Source of the DNA: Alcanivorax borkumensis SK2 | GTDB lineage: Bacteria; Pseudomonadota; Gammaproteobacteria; Pseudomonadales; Alcanivoracaceae | Length of the DNA stretch: 64,000 bases | Reading direction: 5' to 3' | NCBI RefSeq assembly: GCF_000009365.1 | Contig: NC_008260.1 | Location: forward strand, 1,585,501 to 1,649,500 | Part shown: positions 44,372-53,791 of the stretch, in pieces | How the letters are laid out: every line of letters begins with the position of its first letter | Position numbering within the stretch: position 1 is the stretch's first letter | Made by a program: the position numbers and the translations under genes | The notes under the pieces: generated by a model | The model's input: only the letters and a program-made list of their open reading frames with translations | Database searches by the model: none | What the model was told of the DNA's origin: nothing

Positions 44372-44775
44372 TCAGTCCCGCCGTGGGCAGCGGGCCTGCA
44401 AGCGATACATTACGATGATAGCCCTCATAAACTGCTAGCATATTAGTGGCGGCAGCCCCTCTGCGCCGACACCAGATTTTCATTACCCATGGGGTGGTGA
44501 GCTCTTCTAGGCGTCAGCCATACTATGATCTCGCCCTAACAAATATCGGTTGCCGAACTCCACAGTGCTGTTTCACCCGCTGAGTGAGCCTCTCTGAATG
44601 CAGATATACCCGTATGCTTATGTTTAAAGGGGCGGGTCATACCTTATTGAGATGCCTCCCTTCTGCAAAGCGCCCCTGCCACCCAATAAATTTTGCTTAC
44701 ACGCAAGCCGCTGTAATAGCGGCGTTGTAGCGCGGTAAAAGGGGGCACGCCGCGAGCGGCACAGCTACTCGGCGG
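44372..44775. other. 404-bp gap between ppsR and prpD ends
   Basis: Convergent gap. The only structure I see is a hairpin GCCGCT/AGCGGC (44707-44712 with 44718-44723), about 50 bp after the prpD stop, without a T-run. No gene is visible. Confidence 0.4.
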
Positions 44776-46260
44776 TTATAACGCTAAGATGTTCATGAAT
44801 TCATGCACCGATTTTGTTGTCAGCCGCTCACGGCTCTTACAGGTATCCAGAATGCGGTTCGCTCGTGTTGGCGGGAAGCAGGTCAAAACATTCTGGTGAA
44901 ACTTGCTCATTAAGTCAGGGATACTCTCCTCCCTGCGGCGGCGGTGACCGATAGGATATTCTATGGAAACTACTTCTGTTTGGGTTCCGTCCTTGAAAAA
45001 AATCTGAATGGCATTGGCAATGGAGCGTTTAGCCGGGTTCAGGTAATCGCGAGTGTAATCAGCACTTTCAATGATCTGCATTTTGTCCCGAAGCGTATCA
45101 ATCATCGGGTTATTGGCATGAAAAACGTCTTCGTAGTACTCAGCGCTGAGATCGCCCATGATCAACGCAACGGCGATCATGTATTGCAAGCAATGGTCCC
45201 GGTCCGCGGGGTTCGCTAATGGCCCTTGTTTGGAAATGATTCGAATTGCAGATTCATGGGTAGTCACCTCAATTCGCTCAATATCATTCAAGCGCTCTTT
45301 TACCTTCGGATGAAGCAATACCGCCGCTTCGCAGGCTGTTTGGGCGTGGAATTCCGCCGGAAAGCGAACCTTGAAAAGAATATTTTCCATTACGTAGCAA
45401 CCGTAATCACGCTGCAAACGGAACTGGCGCGTCTCGCGTGGTTTGATTGCCTGATCTTTGTTGCTCTTGCTGAACAACACATCATAAAAACCCCACTGGG
45501 GGGCGGTTAGGGCGCCGGGTATGCCCATTTCATCACGTAAGGCGATATCAGCAAGGCGCACAGCTCGGCTAGTGGCGTCCCCAGCAGCCCATGATTTGCG
45601 TGATCCCGCATTCGGAGCATGGCGATACGTTCGCAGCGCCTGGCCATCGACCCAAGCATGGGAGACAGCAGAAAGCATTTGCTCTCGGTTAGCGCCCATC
45701 AGGTATGACACCACCGCCGTGGACGCAACCTTCACCAACAATACATGATCCAGCCCAACGCGATTGAACGAATTCTCAAGTGCCAACACCCCTTGAATCT
45801 CATGGGCCTTGATCATAGATTCAAGCACCACGCCCATGGTTAAAGGCGGTCGGCCCTCAGCAACCCGTTTTTGGGATAGATAGTCCGCCACAGCGAGAAT
45901 TGCGCCAATATTGTCCGAAGGGTGCCCCCACTCAGCGGCAAGCCAAGTGTCGTTGTAATCCAGCCAGCGCACCATGCAACCTATGTCCCAGGCGGCTTTA
46001 ACCGGATCCAAGCGGTAAGGTGTACCAGGCACACGCGCACCATGAGGCACTATTGTGCCCTGCACTATCGGCCCAAGGTGTTTGGTACATTCTGGAAAAC
46101 GCAAGGCCAGCAACCCACAGCCAAGGGTATCTAGCAAACAGATATGAGCAGTTTGCCAAGCTTCGGCGGAGACCACCTGATAATCACGGACATAGTCCAC
46201 AATAGCCTGAATTTCCTGATCGTAATCGGGTCGTAGATTCTGGTCGGTATTGCTGGGCAT
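44776..46260 (-). CDS. prpD: 2-methylcitrate dehydratase PrpD (MmgE/PrpD family)
   Basis: A 494-residue MmgE/PrpD-fold protein. The N-terminal helical part has [24 protein letters not shown] and the middle has KWSW-less [26 protein letters not shown], the PrpD signature for the substrate site, then [23 protein letters not shown]. It dehydrates 2-methylcitrate to 2-methylaconitate, or acts as a back-up to AcnD/PrpF. I start at the ATG 46260 (MPSNTDQNL) with GGGGAGG 7 bp upstream; an in-frame start at 46278 is weaker. It is last in the operon, 128 bp after prpF. Confidence 0.9.
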   Translation of the reverse strand: MPSNTDQNLRPDYDQEIQAIVDYVRDYQVVSAEAWQTAHICLLDTLGCGLLALRFPECTKHLGPIVQGTIVPHGARVPGTPYRLDPVKAAWDIGCMVRWLDYNDTWLAAEWGHPSDNIGAILAVADYLSQKRVAEGRPPLTMGVVLESMIKAHEIQGVLALENSFNRVGLDHVLLVKVASTAVVSYLMGANREQMLSAVSHAWVDGQALRTYRHAPNAGSRKSWAAGDATSRAVRLADIALRDEMGIPGALTAPQWGFYDVLFSKSNKDQAIKPRETRQFRLQRDYGCYVMENILFKVRFPAEFHAQTACEAAVLLHPKVKERLNDIERIEVTTHESAIRIISKQGPLANPADRDHCLQYMIAVALIMGDLSAEYYEDVFHANNPMIDTLRDKMQIIESADYTRDYLNPAKRSIANAIQIFFKDGTQTEVVSIEYPIGHRRRREESIPDLMSKFHQNVLTCFPPTRANRILDTCKSRERLTTKSVHEFMNILAL

Positions 46261-46406
46261 GTAGAAGCCTCCCCTCAATGGGTTGGCGTTTAGAGTCGCC
46301 CTACAGGTGGCACAGGGTCAAGGGTTGGTTGGCATGAAAAGGGCGCTATACGATTAAACAGGCGAATATGAATAGGCATCCATATCCGCCATGCCGTCAA
46401 TGCTAA

Positions 46407-47585
46407 CTAGATACTGTCACCGGGAATTCGGACATTGCCTTCCATCAGCACACGCGCACTACGGCTCATGCTGGCTTTAGTGGCGGTCCACTGACCATTC
46501 ACTTGTTTAGCCCCTGCCCCAACCCGCAATGTACCGGAGGGGTGGCCGAAGGTAACGCTATCGCGCTCACCGCCGCCGGCTGCCAGGTTCACCAATGTAC
46601 CGGGTACTGCGGAGGCACAGGCGATGGCCACGGCTGCGGTACCCATCATGGCATGATGCAACTTGCCCATGGACAAGGCTCTAACCAGCAGATCGATATC
46701 CCCTTCTTCAATTTGCTTGCCGCTGGAGGAGGAGTAGCTCTTGGGCTTGGAGACAAACGCTATTTTCGGGGTATGCTGGCGTGCCTCGGCTTCTTCTATA
46801 TTGTCGATGAGGCCCATACGTTTAGCGCCGTAGGCGCGAATGGTCTCAAAGGTTTGCAGCGCTTCCCTATTTTCGTTGATGTCACCCTGCAGCTCGGTAC
46901 CGTTGTACCCGATATCTTCGGCGTTAACGAAAACCGTCGGGATACCGGCGTTGATCATGGTCGCCGCAAAGGTTCCTACACCTGGAACTTCAAGCTCATC
47001 AACCACATTACCGGTGGGGAACATGGCGCCCTCCCCGTCTGCCGGATCCATGAAGTCCACTTTTACTTCAGCCGCGGGGAAAGTCACACCGTCCAGCTCA
47101 AAATCACCGGTTTCCTGTACTTCGCCATTGGTAACGGGAACATGGGCAACAATCGTTTTCTGAATGTTAACCTGCCAAATACGCACTTCGGCAATACCGT
47201 TTTCCGGTATCCGATCCGCTGCAACCAAGCCGTTGCTAATGGCAAAAGACCCCACTGCCGCGGTCAGGTTGCCACAGTTGCCACTCCAATCCACAAAGGG
47301 CTTATCGATGGAAACCTGACCAAACAGGTAATCCACGTCGTGGTCCGCTTTTTCGCTTTTGGCCAGAATCACCGATTTACTGGTGCTGGAGGTCGCGCCC
47401 CCCATACCATCGGTGTGCTTGCCATAAGGATCGGGACTACCGATCACCCGTAACAGGATTTTGTCGCGCACATCTCCAGCAACCTGTGCCGCTTCGGGCA
47501 GGTCTTTCAGGCTGAAAAAAACACCTTTACTGGTGCCCCCGCGCATGTAGGTGGCGGGGATTTTTATCTGTGGTGCGTGAGGCAT
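46407..47585 (-). CDS. prpF: Methylaconitate isomerase PrpF
   Basis: A 392-residue PrpF, of the diaminopimelate epimerase-like fold. It isomerises trans-2-methylaconitate made by AcnD into cis-2-methylaconitate. Marks are PATYMRGGTSKGVFF at the N-terminus, the SPDPYGKHTDGMGGATSSTSK segment, DWSGNCGNLTAAVGSFAI holding an active-site Cys, and GKLHHAMMGTAAVAIACA in the C-terminal half. It follows acnD in the operon after a terminator-like hairpin; its SD AAGGAG is 8 bp behind that stem. Confidence 0.92.
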   Translation of the reverse strand: MPHAPQIKIPATYMRGGTSKGVFFSLKDLPEAAQVAGDVRDKILLRVIGSPDPYGKHTDGMGGATSSTSKSVILAKSEKADHDVDYLFGQVSIDKPFVDWSGNCGNLTAAVGSFAISNGLVAADRIPENGIAEVRIWQVNIQKTIVAHVPVTNGEVQETGDFELDGVTFPAAEVKVDFMDPADGEGAMFPTGNVVDELEVPGVGTFAATMINAGIPTVFVNAEDIGYNGTELQGDINENREALQTFETIRAYGAKRMGLIDNIEEAEARQHTPKIAFVSKPKSYSSSSGKQIEEGDIDLLVRALSMGKLHHAMMGTAAVAIACASAVPGTLVNLAAGGGERDSVTFGHPSGTLRVGAGAKQVNGQWTATKASMSRSARVLMEGNVRIPGDSI

Positions 47586-47599
47586 AGTTTTGCTCCTTC

Positions 47600-47630
47600 A
47601 AAAAACCCCGGAGCTAAACAGCCGGGGTTT
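47600..47630 (-). terminator. Terminator-like hairpin between acnD and prpF
   Basis: On the minus strand a 9-bp stem AAACCCCGG/CCGGGGTTT (10-base loop) is followed by six or seven U. It lies 100 bp after acnD and directly upstream of the prpF SD, so it sits inside the operon rather than at its end. Confidence 0.8.
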
Positions 47631-47731
47631 GAGAATTTATCGGCCGTTAGGGCGCTTACTATGGCCAACCTGGCCCTTGCTTAAGGGGCTGGTTGGCTGA
47701 CAGACAAACGTCTACTGGCAAGGGCGGCGAA

Positions 47732-50323
47732 TCAGCCTGCTTCTTCCATAAATTCATTTGCGAATTTCTGTAGGATGCCACCCGCGCAATACACGGACAC
47801 TTCTTCTGCCGTATCCAAACGGCAGAGCACAGGGATACGCTCAACGTCACCGTTAGCGCGGTGCATGATCAGCGTCAACTTGGCGCGGGGCGCCGGCGTC
47901 CCTTCCACATCAAAGGTTTCGGTGCCGTCAATGTTAAGGGTGTTGCGAGTAGTACCTTCTTCAAACTGCAAAGGCATCACACCCATACCGATCAAGTTAG
48001 TGCGGTGAATACGCTCGAAGCCTTCAGCAACGATGGCTTCCACCCCGGCTAACGCCACCCCTTTAGCCGCCCAATCACGGGACGAGCCTTGACCGTAATC
48101 GGCGCCTGCGATGATGATCAGCGGCTGCTTACGCGCCATGTAGGTTTCAATGGCTTCCCACATGCGTTTCACTTCCCCTTCTGGCTCAACCCGAGCCAGG
48201 GAGCCCTGAATCACATTGCCATCTTCATCCTTGACCATTTCATTGAACAATTTCGGGTTAGCCAGCGTGGCCCGTTGTGCCGTTAGGTGATCACCACGGT
48301 GAGTCGCGTAGGAATTGAAGTCCTCTTCCGGCAAGCCCATTTTGTCTAGGTAAGCACCGGCTGCGCTGTCCAGCAGGATCGCGTTGGATGGCGACAGATG
48401 GTCCGTAGTGATGTTGTCCGGCAACACAGCCAATGGACGCATGCCTTTCAGCGCACGGGCCTCAGCCATGGTGCCTTCCCAGTAAGGAGGGCGACGAATG
48501 TAAGTGGACTGCGGACGCCAATCGTACAGCGGGCTCGCCGCACGTACACCATCGTCCTTCTTCTCAAACATGGGGATGTATGTCTTGCGGAACTGCTCAG
48601 GCTTAACCGCCGACTTCACGATGGCATCAATCTCTTCATCCGACGGCCAAATATCCTTAAGCATAATCGGGTTGCCGTCCTGGTCATGGCCCAACACATC
48701 CTTTTCAATATCAAAACGGATGGTACCGGCAATGGCATAAGCTACCACTAGCGGCGGTGATGCCAAGAAGGCCTGCTTGGCGTAAGGGTGAATCCGGCCA
48801 TCAAAGTTACGGTTCCCAGACAACACCGCGGTAGAGTAAAGGTCACGCTCAATCACTTCTTTCTGGATTTTCGGATCCAATGCACCAGACATACCGTTAC
48901 AGGTAGTACAGGCAAATGCGACAACATCAAAACCTTGTTGCTGCAGCTCAGGCAGCAAACCGGATTCTTCTAGGTACATTTTTACCGTTTTAGAACCGGG
49001 GGCCAAGGAGCTTTTCACCCAGGGCTTACGCATCAGACCCAGCCTGTTAGCATTACGTGCCAACAAACCAGCACCAATAATATTGCGCGGGTTGGAGGTG
49101 TTAGTGCAGCTAGTGATAGCCGCGATGATCACCGCACCATCAGGCATCAAACCCTCTTCCTGCTTCCACTCCTTGGCGATGCCACGGCTACTCAATTCAG
49201 AGACAGGCAGCAGGGAGTGCGGGTTGGACGGGCCAGCCAGGTTACGCCCAACTGAAGCGAGATCGAACGACAGCACGCGCTCGTATTCCACCTCTTTCAG
49301 ACTGTCGGCCCACAGGCCCGTTTCTTTGGCGAATTTTTCAACCAAGGCAACCTGATCATCTTCACGACCGGTAAGGCGCAAGTAATCGATGGTCTGATCA
49401 TCGATAAAGAACATGCCGGCAGTGGCGCCGTACTCCGGCGTCATGTTGGCAATGGTGGCACGGTCGCCAACAGACAGGCTGTCCGCACCTTCACCGAAGA
49501 ATTCAAGATAGGCGCCGACCACGCGCTCTTTACGAAGGAATTCGGTAAGGGCTAACACCAAGTCAGTACCGGTGATACCTGGGTGCAACTTGCCGGTCAT
49601 TTCCACGCCGACGATATCCGGCAGACGCATCATGGACGGGTTACCCAACATCACATTTTCCGCTTCCAGACCACCCACGCCCACGGAAATCACACCCAGT
49701 GCATCCACCATGGGGGTGTGGCTATCGGTGCCCACACAGGTGTCCGGGAAAGCCACACCATCGCGCACTTGCACCACCGGAGACATTTTCTCCAGGTTAA
49801 TCTGATGCATGATGCCGTTACCCGGCGGAATCACGTCCACGTTATCGAAGGCGGTTTTAGTCCAGTTGATAAAATGGAAACGGTCTTCGTTACGACGCTC
49901 TTCCACCGCGCGGTTTTTCTCAAATGCACCTTCTTCAAAACCGGGATGCTCAACGGCCAAGGAGTGATCCACAATAAGCTGAGTCGGCACCACCGGGTTC
50001 ACCTGGGACGGATCGCCACCTTTCTCGGCGATGGCATCACGCAGGCCGGCCAGGTCTACCAATGCGGTTTGGCCGAGAATGTCGTGGCAGACAACCCGAG
50101 CTGGGTACCAAGGAAAATCCAGATCGCGCTTGCGCTCAATTAGTTGCGTCAACGCATCGTTCAGATCAACCGGTGCACAACGGCGCACCAGCTGCTCTGC
50201 CAAAATTCGTGAGGTATAGGGAAGTTTTGCATAGGCCCCAGGCTGGATCGCATCGACCGCCGCACGGGTGTCGAAATAGTCCAGCTCTGTGCCGGGAAGG
50301 GATTTGCGGTATTCGGTGTTCAT
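47732..50323 (-). CDS. acnD: Fe/S-dependent 2-methylisocitrate dehydratase AcnD
   Basis: An 863-residue aconitase-family enzyme of the AcnD type. The [4Fe-4S] Cys are in AITSCTNTSNPR and ACTTCNGMSG, and the C-terminal swivel carries GADYGQGSSRDWAAKG. It turns 2-methylcitrate into trans-2-methylaconitate, with PrpF finishing the step. The DSHTPMVDALGVISVGVGG region at the N-terminus has the aconitase substrate His. Length is typical. It lies between prpC and prpF and is preceded by a strong hairpin (50380-50432), so its mRNA end may be processed. Confidence 0.93.
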   Translation of the reverse strand: MNTEYRKSLPGTELDYFDTRAAVDAIQPGAYAKLPYTSRILAEQLVRRCAPVDLNDALTQLIERKRDLDFPWYPARVVCHDILGQTALVDLAGLRDAIAEKGGDPSQVNPVVPTQLIVDHSLAVEHPGFEEGAFEKNRAVEERRNEDRFHFINWTKTAFDNVDVIPPGNGIMHQINLEKMSPVVQVRDGVAFPDTCVGTDSHTPMVDALGVISVGVGGLEAENVMLGNPSMMRLPDIVGVEMTGKLHPGITGTDLVLALTEFLRKERVVGAYLEFFGEGADSLSVGDRATIANMTPEYGATAGMFFIDDQTIDYLRLTGREDDQVALVEKFAKETGLWADSLKEVEYERVLSFDLASVGRNLAGPSNPHSLLPVSELSSRGIAKEWKQEEGLMPDGAVIIAAITSCTNTSNPRNIIGAGLLARNANRLGLMRKPWVKSSLAPGSKTVKMYLEESGLLPELQQQGFDVVAFACTTCNGMSGALDPKIQKEVIERDLYSTAVLSGNRNFDGRIHPYAKQAFLASPPLVVAYAIAGTIRFDIEKDVLGHDQDGNPIMLKDIWPSDEEIDAIVKSAVKPEQFRKTYIPMFEKKDDGVRAASPLYDWRPQSTYIRRPPYWEGTMAEARALKGMRPLAVLPDNITTDHLSPSNAILLDSAAGAYLDKMGLPEEDFNSYATHRGDHLTAQRATLANPKLFNEMVKDEDGNVIQGSLARVEPEGEVKRMWEAIETYMARKQPLIIIAGADYGQGSSRDWAAKGVALAGVEAIVAEGFERIHRTNLIGMGVMPLQFEEGTTRNTLNIDGTETFDVEGTPAPRAKLTLIMHRANGDVERIPVLCRLDTAEEVSVYCAGGILQKFANEFMEEAG

Positions 50324-50379
50324 AGCCTGGGGATCTCTTGTCTAGGTAAATCTTGGGTAAAACATTCGGCACTCGCGAT

Positions 50380-50432
50380 GCGAGCATGACTTCCCGCAGG
50401 AGCCTACTCCTATCGCGGGAAGTCATGCTCGC
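50380..50432. repeat. 18-bp perfect inverted repeat in the prpC-acnD gap
   Basis: GCGAGCATGACTTCCCGC (50380-50397) and its exact complement (50415-50432), with a 17-base loop that itself contains AGGAG/CTCCT. It fills most of the 121-bp gap. On the minus strand it has no T-run, so it is a stem-loop more than a terminator; REP-like or RNA-stabilising roles are possible. Confidence 0.75.
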
Positions 50433-50444
50433 AAAATGAAGCGC

Positions 50445-51590
50445 TTAATCTCGCTCTGCGATTGGCGTTACCGGGCGTAGTTCTTCACCGGTATAATCCG
50501 CGCTTGGGCGAATGATGCGGTTATCCGCACGCTGCTCCATCACATGGCCAGCCCAACCGGTCAGGCGGCTCATCACGAAGATCGGCGTGAACAGTTTGGT
50601 GGGAATGCCCATGAAGAAATAAGCGGAGGCATGGAAGAAATCTGCGTTACAGAACAGTTTTTTCTCGCGCCACATCACCTCTTCACAACGCACCGAGACA
50701 GGATAGAGCACAGTGTCGCCCACGTCCTGACTCAACTTTTCCGCCCACTCTTTGATGATGGCGTTACGCGGATCAGATTCAGTGTAGATCGCATGACCAA
50801 AGCCCATGATTTTCTCTTTGCGCTTAAGCATGCCCATCATTTCCTGCTCGGCATGATCTGCATCAGAGAACTTTTCAATCATGTCCATGGCCGCTTCGTT
50901 AGCGCCGCCATGCAACGGCCCACGCAATGTACCAATGGCACCGGTAATACAGCTGTGGATGTCAGACAAGGTTGACGCACACACACGGGCGGTAAAGGTG
51001 GAGGCGTTAAACTCGTGCTCTGCATACAGGATCAAGGACACGTTCATTACGCGCTCATGCAACTCATTGGGCTTCTCACCGCGCAGCATGTGCAGGAAGT
51101 GTGCACCAATTGAAGAATCACCGGTGTTTTCGTCGATACGCACACCGTCATGGCTAAAACGGTACCAATAACAAATGATGGACGGGAAACACGCCAGCAT
51201 ACGATCGACGCAAGCTTCCTGGGTCGGGAATACGCCCATCACTGAAGTATCTTCTTGCTCAAGGTTACCCAACATGGAACAACCGGTACGGATAACGTCC
51301 ATTGGGTGTGCATCTTTCGGAATTTGCTCCAGAACCGTTTTCAGTTCTGCAGGCAGGCTACGCAGACCTTGAAGCTTGGTTTTGTAAGCATCCAGCTCCG
51401 CTTGATTTGGCAATTTGCCTTTAAGGATCAGGTACGCCACTTCTTCAAATTCGCAGTTTTCTGCTAAATCCTTAACGTCGTAACCGCGGTAGGTCAGGCC
51501 GGAGCCAGAAACGCCCACAGTGGAAAGTGCAGTTTTACCAGCGACCTGACCGCGCAAACCTGCGCCGCCGAGTTTTTTTGCTTCAGCCAT
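50445..51590 (-). CDS. prpC: 2-methylcitrate synthase PrpC
   Basis: A 381-residue citrate-synthase-family enzyme, the PrpC branch, joining propionyl-CoA and oxaloacetate. The catalytic His are in GPLHGGANEAAMD and GFGHAIYTESDPR, and the Asp is further on in the C-terminal part. The size suits the dimeric type II methylcitrate synthases rather than the hexameric GltA. The ATG at 51590 (MAEAKKLGG) has AGGAGAC upstream; an in-frame start at 51656 belongs to the leader. It follows prpB after a 102-bp gap with a hairpin. Confidence 0.93.
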   Translation of the reverse strand: MAEAKKLGGAGLRGQVAGKTALSTVGVSGSGLTYRGYDVKDLAENCEFEEVAYLILKGKLPNQAELDAYKTKLQGLRSLPAELKTVLEQIPKDAHPMDVIRTGCSMLGNLEQEDTSVMGVFPTQEACVDRMLACFPSIICYWYRFSHDGVRIDENTGDSSIGAHFLHMLRGEKPNELHERVMNVSLILYAEHEFNASTFTARVCASTLSDIHSCITGAIGTLRGPLHGGANEAAMDMIEKFSDADHAEQEMMGMLKRKEKIMGFGHAIYTESDPRNAIIKEWAEKLSQDVGDTVLYPVSVRCEEVMWREKKLFCNADFFHASAYFFMGIPTKLFTPIFVMSRLTGWAGHVMEQRADNRIIRPSADYTGEELRPVTPIAERD

Positions 51591-51642
51591 GATTTGTCTC
51601 CTTGTAAATCTATTTTCAACCGCCTTGGCGGAATCTATGTAC

Positions 51643-51672
51643 TGCAAGAGCCGCATTTGAGCGACTCCTGCA
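51643..51672 (-). repeat. Stem-loop in the prpB-prpC gap
   Basis: On the minus-strand RNA a 12-bp stem (51643-51654 with 51661-51672, loop of six) is complete only if two G-U pairs are allowed; on the plus strand they would be A-C mismatches. This favours a role at RNA level in the operon transcript. Confidence 0.6.
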
Positions 51673-51692
51673 GCAGGTCTTTACGGTGGTTG

Positions 51693-52583
51693 TTAACCCT
51701 TACCCTTGGCAAAGAGTGCGTCCAGTTTCTGCTCGTAATCGTGGTAATTGAGGAAATCGTACAGCTCCATACGTGTCTGCATGATGTCCACCACGTCTTT
51801 TTGATGGCCTTGTTCGCGGATGCTCTGATACACCTGCAATGCAGCCTTGTTCATGGCACGGAAAGCACTCAGCGGATACAGCACCATATCCGCGCCTGCC
51901 TCGGCCAGCTCTTCACGGCTGAACAGTGGAGTGGCCCCAAATTCAGTAATGTTAGCCAACAACGGCGCATCACCTAGACCTTTCTTGAACGCTTTGTAGT
52001 CTTCCAAGGTGTGTACGGCTTCCGCGAAAATACCATCAGCTCCTGCGTCAATACAGGCGCGTGCACGCTCGATCGCCGCTTCCAAACCATCTTTTTGGAA
52101 AGCATCAGTTCGGGCAATGATGAAGAAATCATCATCAGTCTTACCATCGACAGCAGCTTTAACCCGGTCGACCATCTCTTCCTGGGAAACAATTTCCTTA
52201 TTCGGGCGGTGACCGCAGCGTTTCTGGGCGACCTGATCTTCCAAGTGCACAGCGCCAGCACCCGCTTTGATCATTTCTTTCACGGTACGAGAGATATTGA
52301 ACGCCCCACCCCAACCGGTATCAATGTCTACCAGCAGAGGGGTTTGCACGGCACTGGAGATACGGCGCACGTCTTCCAGCACGTCGTTCATGCTGGTCAT
52401 GCCCAGATCAGGCATGCCGTAGCTGGCATTGGCCACACCACCACCGGACAGGTAGATAGCGCGATAACCAACCTGTTCCGCCATCATTGCCGCATAGGCA
52501 TTGATGGTTCCCATAATTTGAAGGGGCTTTTCTTCCGCGAGCGCTTTGCGGAAGCGGCCGCCGGCGGTCAGGTTTGCTGACAT
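51693..52583 (-). CDS. prpB: 2-methylisocitrate lyase PrpB
   Basis: A 296-residue isocitrate-lyase-family enzyme. The catalytic Cys motif KRCGH is at 121-125 (Cys123, the same position as in E. coli PrpB), [14 protein letters not shown] and VDIDTGWGG bind the Mg2+/substrate. It splits 2-methylisocitrate to pyruvate and succinate, the last step of the cycle. It is the first enzyme gene after the regulator, 9 bp away, so it is transcribed with it. SD GGAGA lies ahead of the ATG. Confidence 0.95.
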   Translation of the reverse strand: MSANLTAGGRFRKALAEEKPLQIMGTINAYAAMMAEQVGYRAIYLSGGGVANASYGMPDLGMTSMNDVLEDVRRISSAVQTPLLVDIDTGWGGAFNISRTVKEMIKAGAGAVHLEDQVAQKRCGHRPNKEIVSQEEMVDRVKAAVDGKTDDDFFIIARTDAFQKDGLEAAIERARACIDAGADGIFAEAVHTLEDYKAFKKGLGDAPLLANITEFGATPLFSREELAEAGADMVLYPLSAFRAMNKAALQVYQSIREQGHQKDVVDIMQTRMELYDFLNYHDYEQKLDALFAKGKG

Positions 52584-52592
52584 GGCGTTCTC

Positions 52593-53291
52593 CTAGTTAT
52601 CCGATTTCAAGGTTTCCGCCTTGTGGGCGGCATATTGGTTTTCAATGTTTTTGCGGGCACTGCTGATATGGCGGCGCATCAATAGCTCCGCCATCTCGCC
52701 ATCGCGGGCCTCAATAGCCTCCACGATACGGCGGTGTTCATTAAGGGCTTTCTGCGGGCGATTCGCTACGGAACTGAATTGGTACCGGTACATGCGCACC
52801 AAGTGGTAGAGCTCGCCGATCAGCATCTGGCTGAGGGTGCCATTGTGGCTGCCCTGAATAATGCGGTAGTGGAAGTCCAGGTCGCCTTCACGCTGAAAAT
52901 AGGCGGTATCTTGCTGCAAGTCTTGCTGTTGCTCATGTTGAGCCAGCACATCGTATAACCCCGCAACTTCTTGCGTTGACATTTGCTCGGCCGCCAAGCG
53001 CGCAGCCATGCCTTCCAGAGCTTCACGGACATGGTAGATTTCAATCAGGTCGTCAAAGCTCAGAGACGCGACACGAGTACCCACATGGACAACGCGTTCG
53101 AGTAACTTGCGGGATTCAAGACGGCGGATAGCTTCACGGAGCGGGCCACGGCTGACGCCATAACGGCCTGCCAACTCGGTCTCGCTGACCTTGGAACCGG
53201 GCGGGATCTCGCCACGCACAATATCATCCTGCAACAGGGAAAAAACCCGGTCAGCCAAGGTGCGTGAGGATTCTGGTACAGCAACAGACAT
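52593..53291 (-). CDS. GntR-family (FCD) regulator of the methylcitrate operon
   Basis: A 232-residue GntR protein. The winged HTH is at 10-75 (LAGRYGVSRGPLREAIRRLE), followed by the all-helical FCD effector domain, where DLDFHYRIIQGSHN and LNEHRRIVEAIEARD carry the metal-binding His/Asp. It precedes prpB by 9 bp in the same direction and a palindrome lies 12 bp before its start, so it is very likely a self-controlled repressor of the operon. The effector is probably 2-methylcitrate or a related acid; this last point is inferred. Confidence 0.9.
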   Translation of the reverse strand: MSVAVPESSRTLADRVFSLLQDDIVRGEIPPGSKVSETELAGRYGVSRGPLREAIRRLESRKLLERVVHVGTRVASLSFDDLIEIYHVREALEGMAARLAAEQMSTQEVAGLYDVLAQHEQQQDLQQDTAYFQREGDLDFHYRIIQGSHNGTLSQMLIGELYHLVRMYRYQFSSVANRPQKALNEHRRIVEAIEARDGEMAELLMRRHISSARKNIENQYAAHKAETLKSDN

Positions 53292-53302
53292 AAAATAGCC
53301 CG

Positions 53303-53314
53303 ATTGTTGACAAT
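53303..53314. promoter_or_regulatory. Operator copy 1 for the GntR regulator
   Basis: ATTGTTGACAAT, a palindrome (5-2-5) of the form common for FCD-type GntR proteins, 12 bp upstream of the regulator start. An identical copy is 63 bp farther on. Confidence 0.75.
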
Positions 53315-53365
53315 TTCAACGACCGAGCTGGACTTTACGCCCTCAAAGTAATGACTTCAAGGGCA

Positions 53366-53377
53366 ATTGTTGACAAT
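53366..53377. promoter_or_regulatory. Operator copy 2 for the GntR regulator
   Basis: Second exact copy of ATTGTTGACAAT. The 63-bp offset is six helical turns, so the sites face the same side of the DNA and could be bridged by a dimer pair. Confidence 0.75.
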
Positions 53378-53791
53378 CGTCTCACCTAAGGCACCACAGT
53401 GTAAAAGGATCGTACCACCAGCGATATCATCGACACAGCATTGAACTAGGCCCTACGAAAGGGACACCAATATTCCTTGTTAATCTTCAGTCAGATCACG
53501 ATTGCTATTATCGAGCGCACCCGCCGCTAGCCTCAGCAACAAAACGGTAGTGGCACACTTCGTATTGGCAAAGTGCAGATAATAAAACCCGCGGGCTGGC
53601 TATTTTGCGCATTGCTCTTGCCGGCGATGAACACACCACGACCTGCCTTGAAGAGGCCGGTAATCACGACACCAAAACGAGGCGACCATGGCGGCCTGTG
53701 TTCTGCGGTATAACCGTTACTCATCAGCAACAAGAATGGGCATCGTTGCATTACGCGGGTAGACTAGCGCCTCATTTTACTCTGGCAGCTC

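Larger units (their letters stand above)
53292..53791. other. 500-bp divergent control region prp / pabB
   Basis: Contains the two operators and presumably the promoter of the prp operon. From about 53400 to 53791 I see no gene: the open frames there show no family signature. The pabB promoter must be in this part. Confidence 0.5.

Noticed and set aside
46503..47453. A 316-codon frame on the plus strand
   Set aside because: It is wholly antisense to prpF, which has all family marks.
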